Assembly (NCBI GenBank): GCA_905233915.1
Contig: CAJOFM010000010.1
Span: 1-64,000, forward strand
Length of the DNA stretch: 64,000 nt
Source of the DNA: an uncultured Muribaculaceae bacterium
GTDB taxonomy: Bacteria > Bacteroidota > Bacteroidia > Bacteroidales > Muribaculaceae
Direction: 5' to 3'
Shown piece by piece: positions 51,909-60,148 of the stretch. Position numbers and translations under genes: made by a program. How positions within the stretch are numbered: position 1 is the first letter of the stretch; each line of letters starts with the position of its first letter. The notes under the pieces were generated by a model, which saw only the letters and a list, made by a program, of their open reading frames with translations, ran no database searches and was not told the DNA's origin.

Positions 51909-53294
51909 CTATCCAAAAAGGTGACGAAACGCATCCTCGACACGTGCAACCTCAACGACCTTGATGGACCAGTTTTCTCGCTTCACACCCTTGAGGTTGT
52001 TCTTGGGGACAATGATTGTGCCAAAGCCTAGTTTCTGGGCTTCGGTGACGCGTTGTTCACAACGGGTGACCTGACGTATCTCACCCGAGAGTCCAACCTC
52101 TCCCGCAAAACAAACATCGGTATTGATGGCCATATCGACATTGGATGAAAGGATTGCGCTGATGACAGCCAGGTCCAGGGCGGGGTCATTCACCTTGATG
52201 CCGCCAACGATGTTGAGAAATACGTCTTTTTGTGCCAATTTGAATCCAAGCCGTTTTTCAAGCACAGCAAGAAGCATGTTCATGCGCCGCTGGTCAAAAC
52301 CAGTCACTGAGCGCTGGGCGGTGCCATAGGCCGCAGTGCTCACAAGCGCCTGTACCTCGATAAGGAAAGGCCTCATGCCGTCGATAGTAACACCAATGGC
52401 GGTACCCGACAAATCGCCGTCGCGGTCACTCAACAACAACTCGCTGGGATTGGTTACCTCACGCAGACCGTCCTCCTTCATCTCATAGATGCCTATCTCG
52501 CTGGTGTTGCCAAAACGGTTTTTGATAGGACGCAAAATGCGATAAAGATAATTGCGGTCACCCTCAAACTGAATAACGGCATCGACAATATGCTCCAGCA
52601 CCTTGGGGCCTGCAATGCTGCCTTCTTTATTGATGTGGCCGATGAGGATGACTGGGGTATAGGTTTCCTTAGCATACCGCTGGAAAGCGGCTGCGCATTC
52701 CCGTACCTGGGTCACACTGCCTGGGGCGCTCTCCAATTGCTCGCTGGCGATCGTTTGGATAGAGTCAACGATGATGAGGCCAGGCTGAAACGCACGGATG
52801 CTGCTGAAGATGTTGTCTAACGAAGTCTCACAAAGCAGGTAGCACTCGCAGTCCATGTGGCCGCCGGCAATGCGGTCGGCACGCATGCGCAGCTGCTGAG
52901 GGCTTTCCTCTCCTGAGACATATAAAACCCGGCGAGAACGGATGCGCAACACATTCTGCAAGACAAGTGTCGATTTGCCGATGCCAGGTTCACCGCCTAA
53001 GAGTACGATGCTGCCAGGCACAAGACCGCCGCCCAGCACACGGTTGAGTTCACCGCTGGGCAGATTGATGCGAGGCTGGTCCTCGGCCCGAATTTCGGAG
53101 ATCTTGACAGGATCAAGAGATTTGCGGGCACTCTCCCCTGCCCCAGCATACCGTACGTTAGCGGTCTTGGGCGCCTTAGGCTCCTCAATATAGGTGTTCC
53201 ACTCTCCACATGCGGGACATTTGCCGAGCCACTTGGGCGACTCGTTCCCGCAATTTTTGCAGAAGAAAGTGGTCTTTGTCTGTTGCTTAGCCAT
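51909..53294 (-). CDS. radA: DNA repair protein RadA (Sms)
   Basis: A 461-residue RecA-like helicase that helps branch migration in recombination. It has the N-terminal zinc finger (FFCKNCGNESPKWLGKCPAC), Walker A GGEPGIGKSTLVLQ, the RadA-specific KNRFG motif (PIKNRFGNTSEIG) and a C-terminal Lon-protease-like domain (KVNDPALDLAVISAILSS), which lacks the catalytic Ser-Lys. Standard length. Followed at 21 bp upstream on the same strand by the rRNA methyltransferase gene, so they may share a transcript. Confidence 0.96.
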   Translation of the reverse strand: MAKQQTKTTFFCKNCGNESPKWLGKCPACGEWNTYIEEPKAPKTANVRYAGAGESARKSLDPVKISEIRAEDQPRINLPSGELNRVLGGGLVPGSIVLLGGEPGIGKSTLVLQNVLRIRSRRVLYVSGEESPQQLRMRADRIAGGHMDCECYLLCETSLDNIFSSIRAFQPGLIIVDSIQTIASEQLESAPGSVTQVRECAAAFQRYAKETYTPVILIGHINKEGSIAGPKVLEHIVDAVIQFEGDRNYLYRILRPIKNRFGNTSEIGIYEMKEDGLREVTNPSELLLSDRDGDLSGTAIGVTIDGMRPFLIEVQALVSTAAYGTAQRSVTGFDQRRMNMLLAVLEKRLGFKLAQKDVFLNIVGGIKVNDPALDLAVISAILSSNVDMAINTDVCFAGEVGLSGEIRQVTRCEQRVTEAQKLGFGTIIVPKNNLKGVKRENWSIKVVEVARVEDAFRHLFG

Positions 53295-53315
53295 ATCGAA
53301 ACCGAATCAGCAGTA

Positions 53316-54065
53316 TTATCTCCTGAAAAATTCACTAATGGTGATGGCTGCAGCGACGCCCACATTAAGGGATTCGCTGCCAGCACTCTTGGCTTTTGGA
53401 ATGAGAAGGCGCTGATTGACGTGTTTGGCCACCTTGGCACTGATGCCCTGGCCCTCGTTTCCAAACACCACAAAGCCAGTCTTTCCCAAATCGCTACGGT
53501 AGATATCTTGACCATCGAGGAAGGTGCCATATACAGGCAAATCGGGGTACTCTTCAAATAAGGCCTCCAAATCGCCATAATGCACGTTGACACGAGCGAT
53601 GGCACCCATCGTTGCCTGCACCACCTTGTGGTTATAGACGTCTACTGAAGTGCGGCTGGCAAAGATGTCGCGAATGCCAAACCAATCGGCAAGCCTGATG
53701 ATGGTACCCAGATTGCCAGGGTCTTGGATGTTGTCAAGCACAATGTTAAGGCTCTTGGCGACCCGTGCAGTATCGATAGTGTCAACAGGCTTCTCATAAA
53801 CGGCAATGACATCGCTCGGCGTGTCAAACTGGGAGATGCGAGCCATCTGCTGACCATTAGCAAAAACTATTTTATCATAGTGCTCGGCTGTGCCGCACTG
53901 GTCATACCATGAGCGCTTGGCAATAAGCCAGCGGCAGTTGAAGTGCTGCCATGTATCTCGCACACACTTGGTCCCTTCGGCTACGAACAAGCCCTCATCA
54001 TCTCGGTATTTCTTGGCAGCAAGGCTTTTTACCACCTTGAGGATGCCATTATTCATGTCCATCAT
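53316..54065 (-). CDS. TrmH/SpoU-family RNA 2'-O-methyltransferase
   Basis: A 249-residue SPOUT methyltransferase. The N-terminal substrate-binding domain (KSLAAKKYRDDEGLFVAEGTKCVRD) is typical of RlmB-like enzymes. The knotted catalytic domain has NIVLDNIQDPGNLGTIIRLADWFGI (motif 1, with the conserved Asn and Arg), FVVFGNEGQGIS (motif 2) and IPKAKSAGSESLNVGVAAAITISEFFRR (motif 3, SAM knot). It probably methylates a ribose in 23S rRNA, position unknown. The start may instead be the Met at codon 4. It ends 21 bp before radA and lies 5 bp after the ADP-ribosylglycohydrolase gene. Confidence 0.9.
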   Translation of the reverse strand: MMDMNNGILKVVKSLAAKKYRDDEGLFVAEGTKCVRDTWQHFNCRWLIAKRSWYDQCGTAEHYDKIVFANGQQMARISQFDTPSDVIAVYEKPVDTIDTARVAKSLNIVLDNIQDPGNLGTIIRLADWFGIRDIFASRTSVDVYNHKVVQATMGAIARVNVHYGDLEALFEEYPDLPVYGTFLDGQDIYRSDLGKTGFVVFGNEGQGISAKVAKHVNQRLLIPKAKSAGSESLNVGVAAAITISEFFRR

Positions 54066-54070
54066 AAGGC

Positions 54071-54871
54071 TTAATGCTCTCTTATTGCCACAAGTTCATT
54101 GAACCGCAGCAGGGTTGTACAAAATTCCTCGTTCAACAATGCAATGACACGTTCTGAAATCACGTTAGGCACGTCATCAGCTGCCGATGAGATAGAACCG
54201 GCAATTGCCGCAATCGTGTCGGCGTCTCCAGCAAGTGTAACCGATAACCGCACCACATCTTCAAAGTCCTTGCCTTCCACAAAACAGGTGATAGCTTCAG
54301 GGACCGTGCGTTGGCAGGTCTCGTCAAAGGTAAAGGTGGGTCGTATCTCGTCCAAGGTGCGGGACAAGTCATAGTGGAATGTTTTTGACACATAGTCGAC
54401 AACTTCCTTTTTGGTCTTTCCTTGACGCACAAGGAATATCGCCGCAGCGGTAGCTTGGGCACCCTTGATTCCCTCGGGATGGTTATGGGTTACTTCGGCT
54501 GAAATCTTCGCCAATTCCAGTGCTTCTTCAAGCGTCTTTGCGTAATATCCCACAGGACTCACACGCATTGCAGAGCCGTTGCCAAAGGAATTATAGGGCT
54601 CAGGGTGCGGGCTGCGAATCCACTGGGCAAAACGTCCTCCATATCCTCGATCAGGATATTTCCGACACAAATCCAACATGATGTTAACTAAGGTCTTGGG
54701 CGAATGCTGTTCATCTTCCAGCAACCACAGGGCGTTAGCCATGGTCAGCACCGTATCATCGGTAAAGGTGCTCTTTGGCGTGAACAACTCAAAACTATAG
54801 TCACGCGTAGGATTAAACTCGTAGGCCGACCCAATCACATCGCCGGCAATGGCTCCGATAATTCCTTTCAT
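54071..54871 (-). CDS. ADP-ribosylglycohydrolase (DraG) family protein
   Basis: A 266-residue all-helical hydrolase. IIGAIAGDVIGSAYEF near the N terminus, STFTDDTVLTMANAL (Thr-Asp-Asp, first metal site) and VTLAGDADTIAAIAGSI (second metal site; the family usually has GGDxDT) fit the two-magnesium active site. It would remove ADP-ribose from proteins or small molecules; the substrate is not predictable and no ADP-ribosyltransferase gene is nearby. Its own -7 box TAAATTTG lies 34 nt upstream, and it is 5 bp ahead of the rRNA methyltransferase gene, so draG-spoU-radA look like one operon. Confidence 0.88.
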   Translation of the reverse strand: MKGIIGAIAGDVIGSAYEFNPTRDYSFELFTPKSTFTDDTVLTMANALWLLEDEQHSPKTLVNIMLDLCRKYPDRGYGGRFAQWIRSPHPEPYNSFGNGSAMRVSPVGYYAKTLEEALELAKISAEVTHNHPEGIKGAQATAAAIFLVRQGKTKKEVVDYVSKTFHYDLSRTLDEIRPTFTFDETCQRTVPEAITCFVEGKDFEDVVRLSVTLAGDADTIAAIAGSISSAADDVPNVISERVIALLNEEFCTTLLRFNELVAIREH

Positions 54872-54904
54872 AATTATATAATGTGTATTTTGTTATGTTT
54901 GATG

Positions 54905-54912
54905 CAAATTTA
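54905..54912 (-). promoter_or_regulatory. -7 box of the draG-spoU-radA run
   Basis: Minus strand reads TAAATTTG, 33 nt before the ATG at 54871. Confidence 0.5.
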
Positions 54913-54956
54913 CTACTAATTCGGCAAAGTATCCCAAAGTTGAACATAAATAATTG

Positions 54957-55268
54957 TCAAGATCCCCAGGGGATGAGGTATTGTGCTCCTGCGCGAGGCG
55001 CTGTAACCTTAAGAGCAGGTTGTTGTACAAGAGCAGGACGGCGAATGGTGGCAAGCGCGGTCACGTCGCGCCAACCCTGGGTGCAGTTCCTGACCGTCAT
55101 TACTGCCATGCCCATATATCGGCCGGCCAGGTCAAGCAATGAGCGTTTCACCGCGTCAAGACTGGGAAAATCACTGCCATTAACACTGGCAAGACGATGT
55201 CCGTTGCATTCAAGCGAGGCGCAAATTCTGTCGCCACGATTCACGATGTTGTTAAAATTCGTTTTCAT
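54957..55268 (-). CDS. Small unidentified protein with an unusually strong ribosome binding site
   Basis: A 103-residue protein, positively charged, without signal peptide or membrane segment. Residues 11-60 (RGDRICASLECNGHRLASV, AVKRSLLDLAGRYMG) look like an alpha-beta domain; VMTVRNCTQGWRD and a C-terminal YLIPWGS are distinctive. I do not recognise a named family, though the organisation suggests a conserved small Bacteroidales protein. It is supported as real by codon use and by AAAGGAGGAAGAAC right before the ATG, a near-perfect Shine-Dalgarno sequence that most Bacteroidetes genes lack. A palindrome lies at its promoter. Confidence 0.65.
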   Translation of the reverse strand: MKTNFNNIVNRGDRICASLECNGHRLASVNGSDFPSLDAVKRSLLDLAGRYMGMAVMTVRNCTQGWRDVTALATIRRPALVQQPALKVTAPRAGAQYLIPWGS

Positions 55269-55269
55269 T

Positions 55270-55285
55270 GTTCTTCCTCCTTTTT
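55270..55285 (-). promoter_or_regulatory. Strong Shine-Dalgarno sequence of the small gene
   Basis: On the minus strand AAAAAGGAGGAAGAA immediately precedes the ATG. Other genes in the window have no comparable purine block. Confidence 0.75.
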
Positions 55286-55297
55286 CTTTTTACACTG

Positions 55298-55332
55298 CAA
55301 AGGAACAATGTAATGGTGCCATAAATTGGCAC
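55298..55332 (-). promoter_or_regulatory. Promoter and palindromic operator candidate of the small gene
   Basis: The minus strand has TTCCTTTG (55298-55305), one base off the -7 consensus. An inverted repeat GTGCCA-TAAAT-TGGCAC (55316-55332) covers the place where the -33 box should be, where a regulator could block or replace RNA polymerase contact. Confidence 0.45.
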
Positions 55333-55488
55333 TGCAATCGAAAAATAACCTAAATTGCTTATACAGGGGTTGACTATTCCTAAGAATACTTGACAGATTT
55401 GAGCCACATAGCATTTGATATGTTACCACATTTTAGGTATTGTGCTTCACGGTGATTGGAAGTAATTTTATACTCCAAAATCATTGAA

Positions 55489-58218
55489 ATGCAACTGATT
55501 AGATACATCATACTAGCCTTATTGGTTTTAAATATACAACTCGCTGATGCACAAACACTCATCAACGGAATCGTGCTAGATAGCGAGACCATGGAGCCCA
55601 TCATCGGTGCCACTGTTGCCGATGCAAAAAAAGGTAAAGCACTCACTGTCACTCAGGCTGACGGTTCATTCGCCATACCTAAAAATAATGAGGTTGAGCT
55701 AAGAATCACCTCAATCGGCTACAAACCGTTGGTTACAGCCATCACACCCGATGGTCGTTACCTGCTGCAAGCCGAGGTGAGTCAATTGGGCGAAGTGGTT
55801 GTGACAGCCCAGGAAAACCGGGGACTTACAACATCATCCCGCATCGAGAAACATGCCATGGAGCACCTTCAACCCTCGAGTTTTTCAGACCTGTTGGAAC
55901 TGATTCCCGGCGGTCGTAGCATCGACCCGTCGTTGAGTACGCCCAATAACATCCACATCCGTGAGATTTCCACGGGCAACAGCAACTATGCCACCTCGTC
56001 GCTGGGCACCAGCTTCATCATCGATGGTGCGCCCATCTCGACAGGTGCCAACATGCAGTATCTAGCAGGGTCATGGGACGACATGGCCACTAGCCGTGAC
56101 AACACCAATGCGGGCGTTGACATGCGCGGCATCGCGACCGACGACATCGAACGCGTCGAGATTGTTCGCGGCATTCCTTCGGTGGAATATGGGGACCTGA
56201 CCAGCGGCCTTGTGAAGATTGAGCGCCGCCGTGGCGGACACGACATGAAATTTCGTCTGAAAGCCGACATGGGCTCTAAATTGTTCTATGCCGCCAAGGA
56301 TTTTGAATGGGAACAGCACAGGTTAACCCTGAACCTGAGTGCCGATTATCTTGATGCCAAGGCTGATCCACGCAACCGATTGGAGAACTACAAGCGTGTG
56401 ACCATCTCCACCCGCTTGCAGAAGCAATGGGAACAAACGGATTACATGCTCACTTTTTCATCTAATATTGACTTTTCCAGGTCACTGGATAATGACAAGG
56501 AAGATATCGACCAGAGCTATAGCGCCGAAGACTCCTATCGCTCGAGTTACAACCGCTATGCCCTGCTCACCGCGTTGCAGTTCAAGACGAAGCGGCCCTC
56601 GTGGCTCAAGTCGGCAGACCTGACAGTCTCCACCTCGCTCGAAAACGACCTGATTGAACGCACACGCCTGGTGCAACTGTCGCGCATGACCGTGGCCCCC
56701 TTGTCCAAGGAAGAAGGTGAAAACGACGCCTATATCCTGCCCTATAAATACATCGGCCACCATGAGGTGGAAGGCAAACCCGTGAATGCTTATGTCAAAC
56801 TTAACGCACGCTTGCAAATCCCCAACAACAGGGTGTCCAACTCACTGCTGCTGGGTACCGACTGGAACCTTGACAAAAACCTGGGTCGGGGCCAAGTGTT
56901 TGATCCAATGAAACCCGTCTATACGGGTATCTCGTCACGGCAACGGTCACTCAAGGAGATACCAGCCAACCATCGCCTTTCGGCTTATGCCGAGGAAAAC
57001 GTCAAGTGGCCTACTTCAATAGGCTCGCTTGAACTGACAGCAGGCATCCGTGCCACGACGATGCTCAACATCGATACCGAGTATGCGATGAAAGGCAAAC
57101 TCTATTGGGACCCTCGCATCAATGTCGGTTACTCACTGCCCAGGCTGTCACTTTTTGGCCAGCCGGCCTTCATCCGCATTGCAGCGGGCATTGGCCAGCA
57201 CACCAAGATGCCCACCATGGAGCAACTGTTTCCAGACATGCTCTACATTGACTTTATCCAGTTGAACTACTATCACGACAATCCCGACTACCGCCGCATC
57301 AACCTGATGACTTATATTGTCAACCCCCGGAACACGGCCCTAGAGCCTGCCCGTAACCTCAAGAAAGAAGTGTCAATTGACATAAACATCGGTGGCAACA
57401 GGCTGGCGGTGACCGCCTTCCGTGAAAAGATGACCTCGGGATTCCGCATGCAGTCCTACTACCGCACTTATCAATACAAGCAATATGATGCCAGCGGCAT
57501 TGAGGCCGCAAGTCTGACGGCACAACCCAACCTATCTGATTTGCCTTATACTGTCATCAACGAATTGGCTGGTTACGGCAATTACACCAATGGCAGCATG
57601 ACGCTGAAGGAGGGTATTGAATACACCCTTGAGAGCAAGCGTTTTCCCGTCATCCTGACACGCTTGACCATCAACGGTGCCTACTTCCGCACTACCTACG
57701 ACAATTCCATTGTGGATTCCTACCGCCCCAGCCAGGTGATTGATAACCGTCAAATTCAATATGTGGGACTGTATGCCAACGATGACGGCTCGGTAAGGGA
57801 GTCATTCAACACCAATTTCACTCTCGACACCGATGTGCCCCGCCTCAAGCTGGGTTTCTCGTTATCGGCACAATGCCTGTGGTTCACGACATCGCAACGC
57901 AAAGAAATCAGCAACTATCCTGTCCAGTATATAGCCCCCGACGGTAGCATCCACGAGTGGAGAGAGGGTGATGCCGACGATATGTACCTGCGCTGGCTGG
58001 TGAGAGACTACACATCGTCACAGTTTGAAAAGAACCGCGTTCCGTTCGCCATGAACGTGAACATGAAGGTCACCAAGAAACTGTTTGATGACCGGCTTCA
58101 CATCGCCATGTTCTGCAACAAGCTGTGGGCCTACACACCAGACTATGACAGCCGCGGCACGACCATCCGCCGTCATGTCACCCCTTACTTCGGACTCGAA
58201 ATGAACATCAAGCTATGA
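55489..58218 (+). CDS. TonB-dependent outer-membrane receptor
   Basis: A 909-residue receptor: signal peptide (QLIRYIILALLVLNIQLADA), carboxypeptidase-regulatory-like domain (about 20-95: INGIVLDSETMEPIIGATV, GSFAIP), a possible TonB box EVVVTAQ, the plug (about 115-235: SSFSDLLELIPGGRS, NNIHIREIS, VEIVRGIPSVEYGDLTSGLV), and a long beta-barrel ending RHVTPYFGLEMNIKL. It is not a SusC (no SusD follows). It heads a plus-strand cluster with a small lipoprotein (4-bp overlap), a DUF6850-like barrel, a DUF4876 protein and an M16 peptidase. The substrate is unknown. ATG 55489 starts the signal peptide; the TTG at 55456 is upstream of it. Confidence 0.92.
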   Translation: MQLIRYIILALLVLNIQLADAQTLINGIVLDSETMEPIIGATVADAKKGKALTVTQADGSFAIPKNNEVELRITSIGYKPLVTAITPDGRYLLQAEVSQLGEVVVTAQENRGLTTSSRIEKHAMEHLQPSSFSDLLELIPGGRSIDPSLSTPNNIHIREISTGNSNYATSSLGTSFIIDGAPISTGANMQYLAGSWDDMATSRDNTNAGVDMRGIATDDIERVEIVRGIPSVEYGDLTSGLVKIERRRGGHDMKFRLKADMGSKLFYAAKDFEWEQHRLTLNLSADYLDAKADPRNRLENYKRVTISTRLQKQWEQTDYMLTFSSNIDFSRSLDNDKEDIDQSYSAEDSYRSSYNRYALLTALQFKTKRPSWLKSADLTVSTSLENDLIERTRLVQLSRMTVAPLSKEEGENDAYILPYKYIGHHEVEGKPVNAYVKLNARLQIPNNRVSNSLLLGTDWNLDKNLGRGQVFDPMKPVYTGISSRQRSLKEIPANHRLSAYAEENVKWPTSIGSLELTAGIRATTMLNIDTEYAMKGKLYWDPRINVGYSLPRLSLFGQPAFIRIAAGIGQHTKMPTMEQLFPDMLYIDFIQLNYYHDNPDYRRINLMTYIVNPRNTALEPARNLKKEVSIDINIGGNRLAVTAFREKMTSGFRMQSYYRTYQYKQYDASGIEAASLTAQPNLSDLPYTVINELAGYGNYTNGSMTLKEGIEYTLESKRFPVILTRLTINGAYFRTTYDNSIVDSYRPSQVIDNRQIQYVGLYANDDGSVRESFNTNFTLDTDVPRLKLGFSLSAQCLWFTTSQRKEISNYPVQYIAPDGSIHEWREGDADDMYLRWLVRDYTSSQFEKNRVPFAMNVNMKVTKKLFDDRLHIAMFCNKLWAYTPDYDSRGTTIRRHVTPYFGLEMNIKL

Positions 58219-58598
58219 AACAGTTTTTCCGATCCATCATAACAATTATCATGGTTTGCGCCATCGCGGCCTGTGCGCCAGTGGAAGATGACCTCTTCAC
58301 GACAGCCCACATCACGGTAGCGGCGGGCGATGACTTGACCATTACCCGCGTGCAGGGACAAGTGAAACTGACCAACGTGAACACCCGTCAAGTCACGACA
58401 TCAGCCGATTTTGAAGGAGCCAGCGTCACCGTTGAACTGTTGCGCGGAGCCTACCAGATTGACATTGAAGGCGTGGCCACCTGTCAATCGGCTAACGGGA
58501 CTACCCGAATGCGTCAATTCCGTTGCCAGAGCGACTATGCCGAGTTTATCAGGAAAGAGCAGAACGACACCACACTGAACATGATTTTCCTTGACTGA
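58215..58598 (+). CDS. Small lipoprotein, related to the DUF4876 N-terminal domain
   Basis: A 127-residue lipoprotein: signal peptide with lipobox IAAC (Cys20) and the following APVEDD. The mature part is one Ig-like beta domain (VQGQVKLTNVNTRQVTTSAD, VTVELLRGAYQIDIEGVAT, NMIFLD). The same pattern (LTNVETKQVTT, LEAGTYNVVVTG) occurs in the N-terminal third of the DUF4876 lipoprotein downstream, so the two share a domain. It overlaps the receptor gene by 4 bases and is probably a surface or periplasmic partner of it. Confidence 0.8.
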   Translation: MKQFFRSIITIIMVCAIAACAPVEDDLFTTAHITVAAGDDLTITRVQGQVKLTNVNTRQVTTSADFEGASVTVELLRGAYQIDIEGVATCQSANGTTRMRQFRCQSDYAEFIRKEQNDTTLNMIFLD

Positions 58599-58599
58599 C

Positions 58600-60093
58600 A
58601 TGAAGCGCCTCTTCTTATTCATACTCATCTTTATAACCATCAAGTCGGCATCGGCTTCCATTGCCGACTCGGCCTTGGTTGAACACACGTCGTTGGAAAA
58701 CCTGATGCTACAAGAGTCACTGCGCAATCCCGCACTGCACGGCATCTTCTATCAAAGGGCATTTTCACAACTGGTTTTGGGCATTGACCTGCAACGCCAG
58801 TCCACGGCGTTCATCCCCGAGAAGGGTAACGGCTACACGCTGCCCTACCTCAAGGTGAGCACCTATCATCACCTGAATGACCATAGTACTGTGTGGGGCG
58901 AGGCTTCTTACACGACAGGCAAGCAATATGATATCCAGTGGAACTCCACCAGCGACTATGATTTGCTGCAACCCTATATCCTTGCCGATACAATGGGCGG
59001 CGACATCCGCCATGAGCGCTATTGGATTTCGGGAGGCTATGCCACTCATCTGGGCAAATGGCTGCTCGGCGGTGAAATGCTTGTTCGGGCACAGCAGGAG
59101 TACCGCGGTAACGATCCACGCATGAGGGGTGTCGTAACCGATTTGACCCTGCGCTTGGGTGGCGGATATGATATGGGTCATTATCGGCTTGGCGCCATGG
59201 TTGAAGGTAACATCTACAAGCAGACCAACAGCGTTGCGTTCTATAGGGAGGAAGGCGTTATCCCCGAATACCAAATGACAGGACTGGGCACAGAATACAG
59301 CCGATTCTCGGGCGACAAGCGCAGCCTGTATTATGATGGCAATGGGATAGCGATAATGCTTCATGCCGCACCCGTCAGAAACAACGGCGTTTATGCCGAT
59401 GCCACGCTTGACGAGCACCGTTATCACCGCAAGCTCGCCGAATTCAATTCCATGCCGCTCACCGACCTCTACAATGAACACATCGGTGCCACGATTGGCT
59501 GGAAACAAGACAATGGCTATCGCCTGAACACATCAGCCCATCTTGACTACACGAGACACACGGGCAATGAGCACGTGGGCGGCACATCCGATGCACGCTA
59601 CTTTCCGGTCATCGCCTGCCTGACGATGTACAAGAGCCATGTGCTGGACGGTTACCTGAGAGCGCTCTACGGCAAGCAAAACTGGAATCTTATCCTCACC
59701 GCCGGGTACAAGTCGCAAAATGAGGAATACATCTATCCTCACCGTCAAATGGAATCCAGCCACGCTTACGGCAAGTTGCAGGGGCAATGTTTCCTGCGAA
59801 CGGCGGATAGAATGCTATTGACCGTCAACGCCCATGTATCCTATGCCGGCAACGTGAACGACAGAATGCAAATGCCCTATGCAAATATGGGCGAAGGCAT
59901 CACTCAGTTGATGAATCACAAGCACAAATTCGCCAAAGCCAACTATACTGATCTCGGCGCCAAGGTTCGAGCCGACTACGCTTGGAAGCAGTCCGGTTAT
60001 GGAATCTTTGTCGAGGCGGGAGGCGGTCTGACCCTGAGCTCAACCAACGAACACCAAACAGTGTTTCAAAGTGCAATAGGAATTACATTTTAA
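58600..60093 (+). CDS. DUF6850-like outer-membrane beta-barrel protein
   Basis: A 497-residue exported protein (signal peptide MKRLFLFILIFITIKSASA) rich in alternating aromatic/polar strands such as HSTVWGEASYTTGKQYDIQW, RYWISGGYATHLGKWLLGGE and LILTAGYKSQNEEYIY, and ending in a C-terminal Phe strand (FQSAIGITF), as outer-membrane barrels do. The overall pattern fits the DUF6850 barrel family that accompanies DUF4876 proteins in Bacteroidales. Role unknown; perhaps a second pore or an assembly partner of the receptor. It starts 1 base after the lipoprotein stop codon. Confidence 0.8.
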   Translation: MKRLFLFILIFITIKSASASIADSALVEHTSLENLMLQESLRNPALHGIFYQRAFSQLVLGIDLQRQSTAFIPEKGNGYTLPYLKVSTYHHLNDHSTVWGEASYTTGKQYDIQWNSTSDYDLLQPYILADTMGGDIRHERYWISGGYATHLGKWLLGGEMLVRAQQEYRGNDPRMRGVVTDLTLRLGGGYDMGHYRLGAMVEGNIYKQTNSVAFYREEGVIPEYQMTGLGTEYSRFSGDKRSLYYDGNGIAIMLHAAPVRNNGVYADATLDEHRYHRKLAEFNSMPLTDLYNEHIGATIGWKQDNGYRLNTSAHLDYTRHTGNEHVGGTSDARYFPVIACLTMYKSHVLDGYLRALYGKQNWNLILTAGYKSQNEEYIYPHRQMESSHAYGKLQGQCFLRTADRMLLTVNAHVSYAGNVNDRMQMPYANMGEGITQLMNHKHKFAKANYTDLGAKVRADYAWKQSGYGIFVEAGGGLTLSSTNEHQTVFQSAIGITF

Positions 60094-60148
60094 AAACATA
60101 AATAAATAAATAACTAACTAACAATCAATTAACTAAGAACAAAGAAAA

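Noticed and set aside
54883..55353. 156-codon plus-strand frame across the draG-TonB receptor gap
   Set aside because: Runs opposite the small gene with the strong Shine-Dalgarno sequence, has low-complexity Arg/Ser-rich translation and ends without family resemblance.
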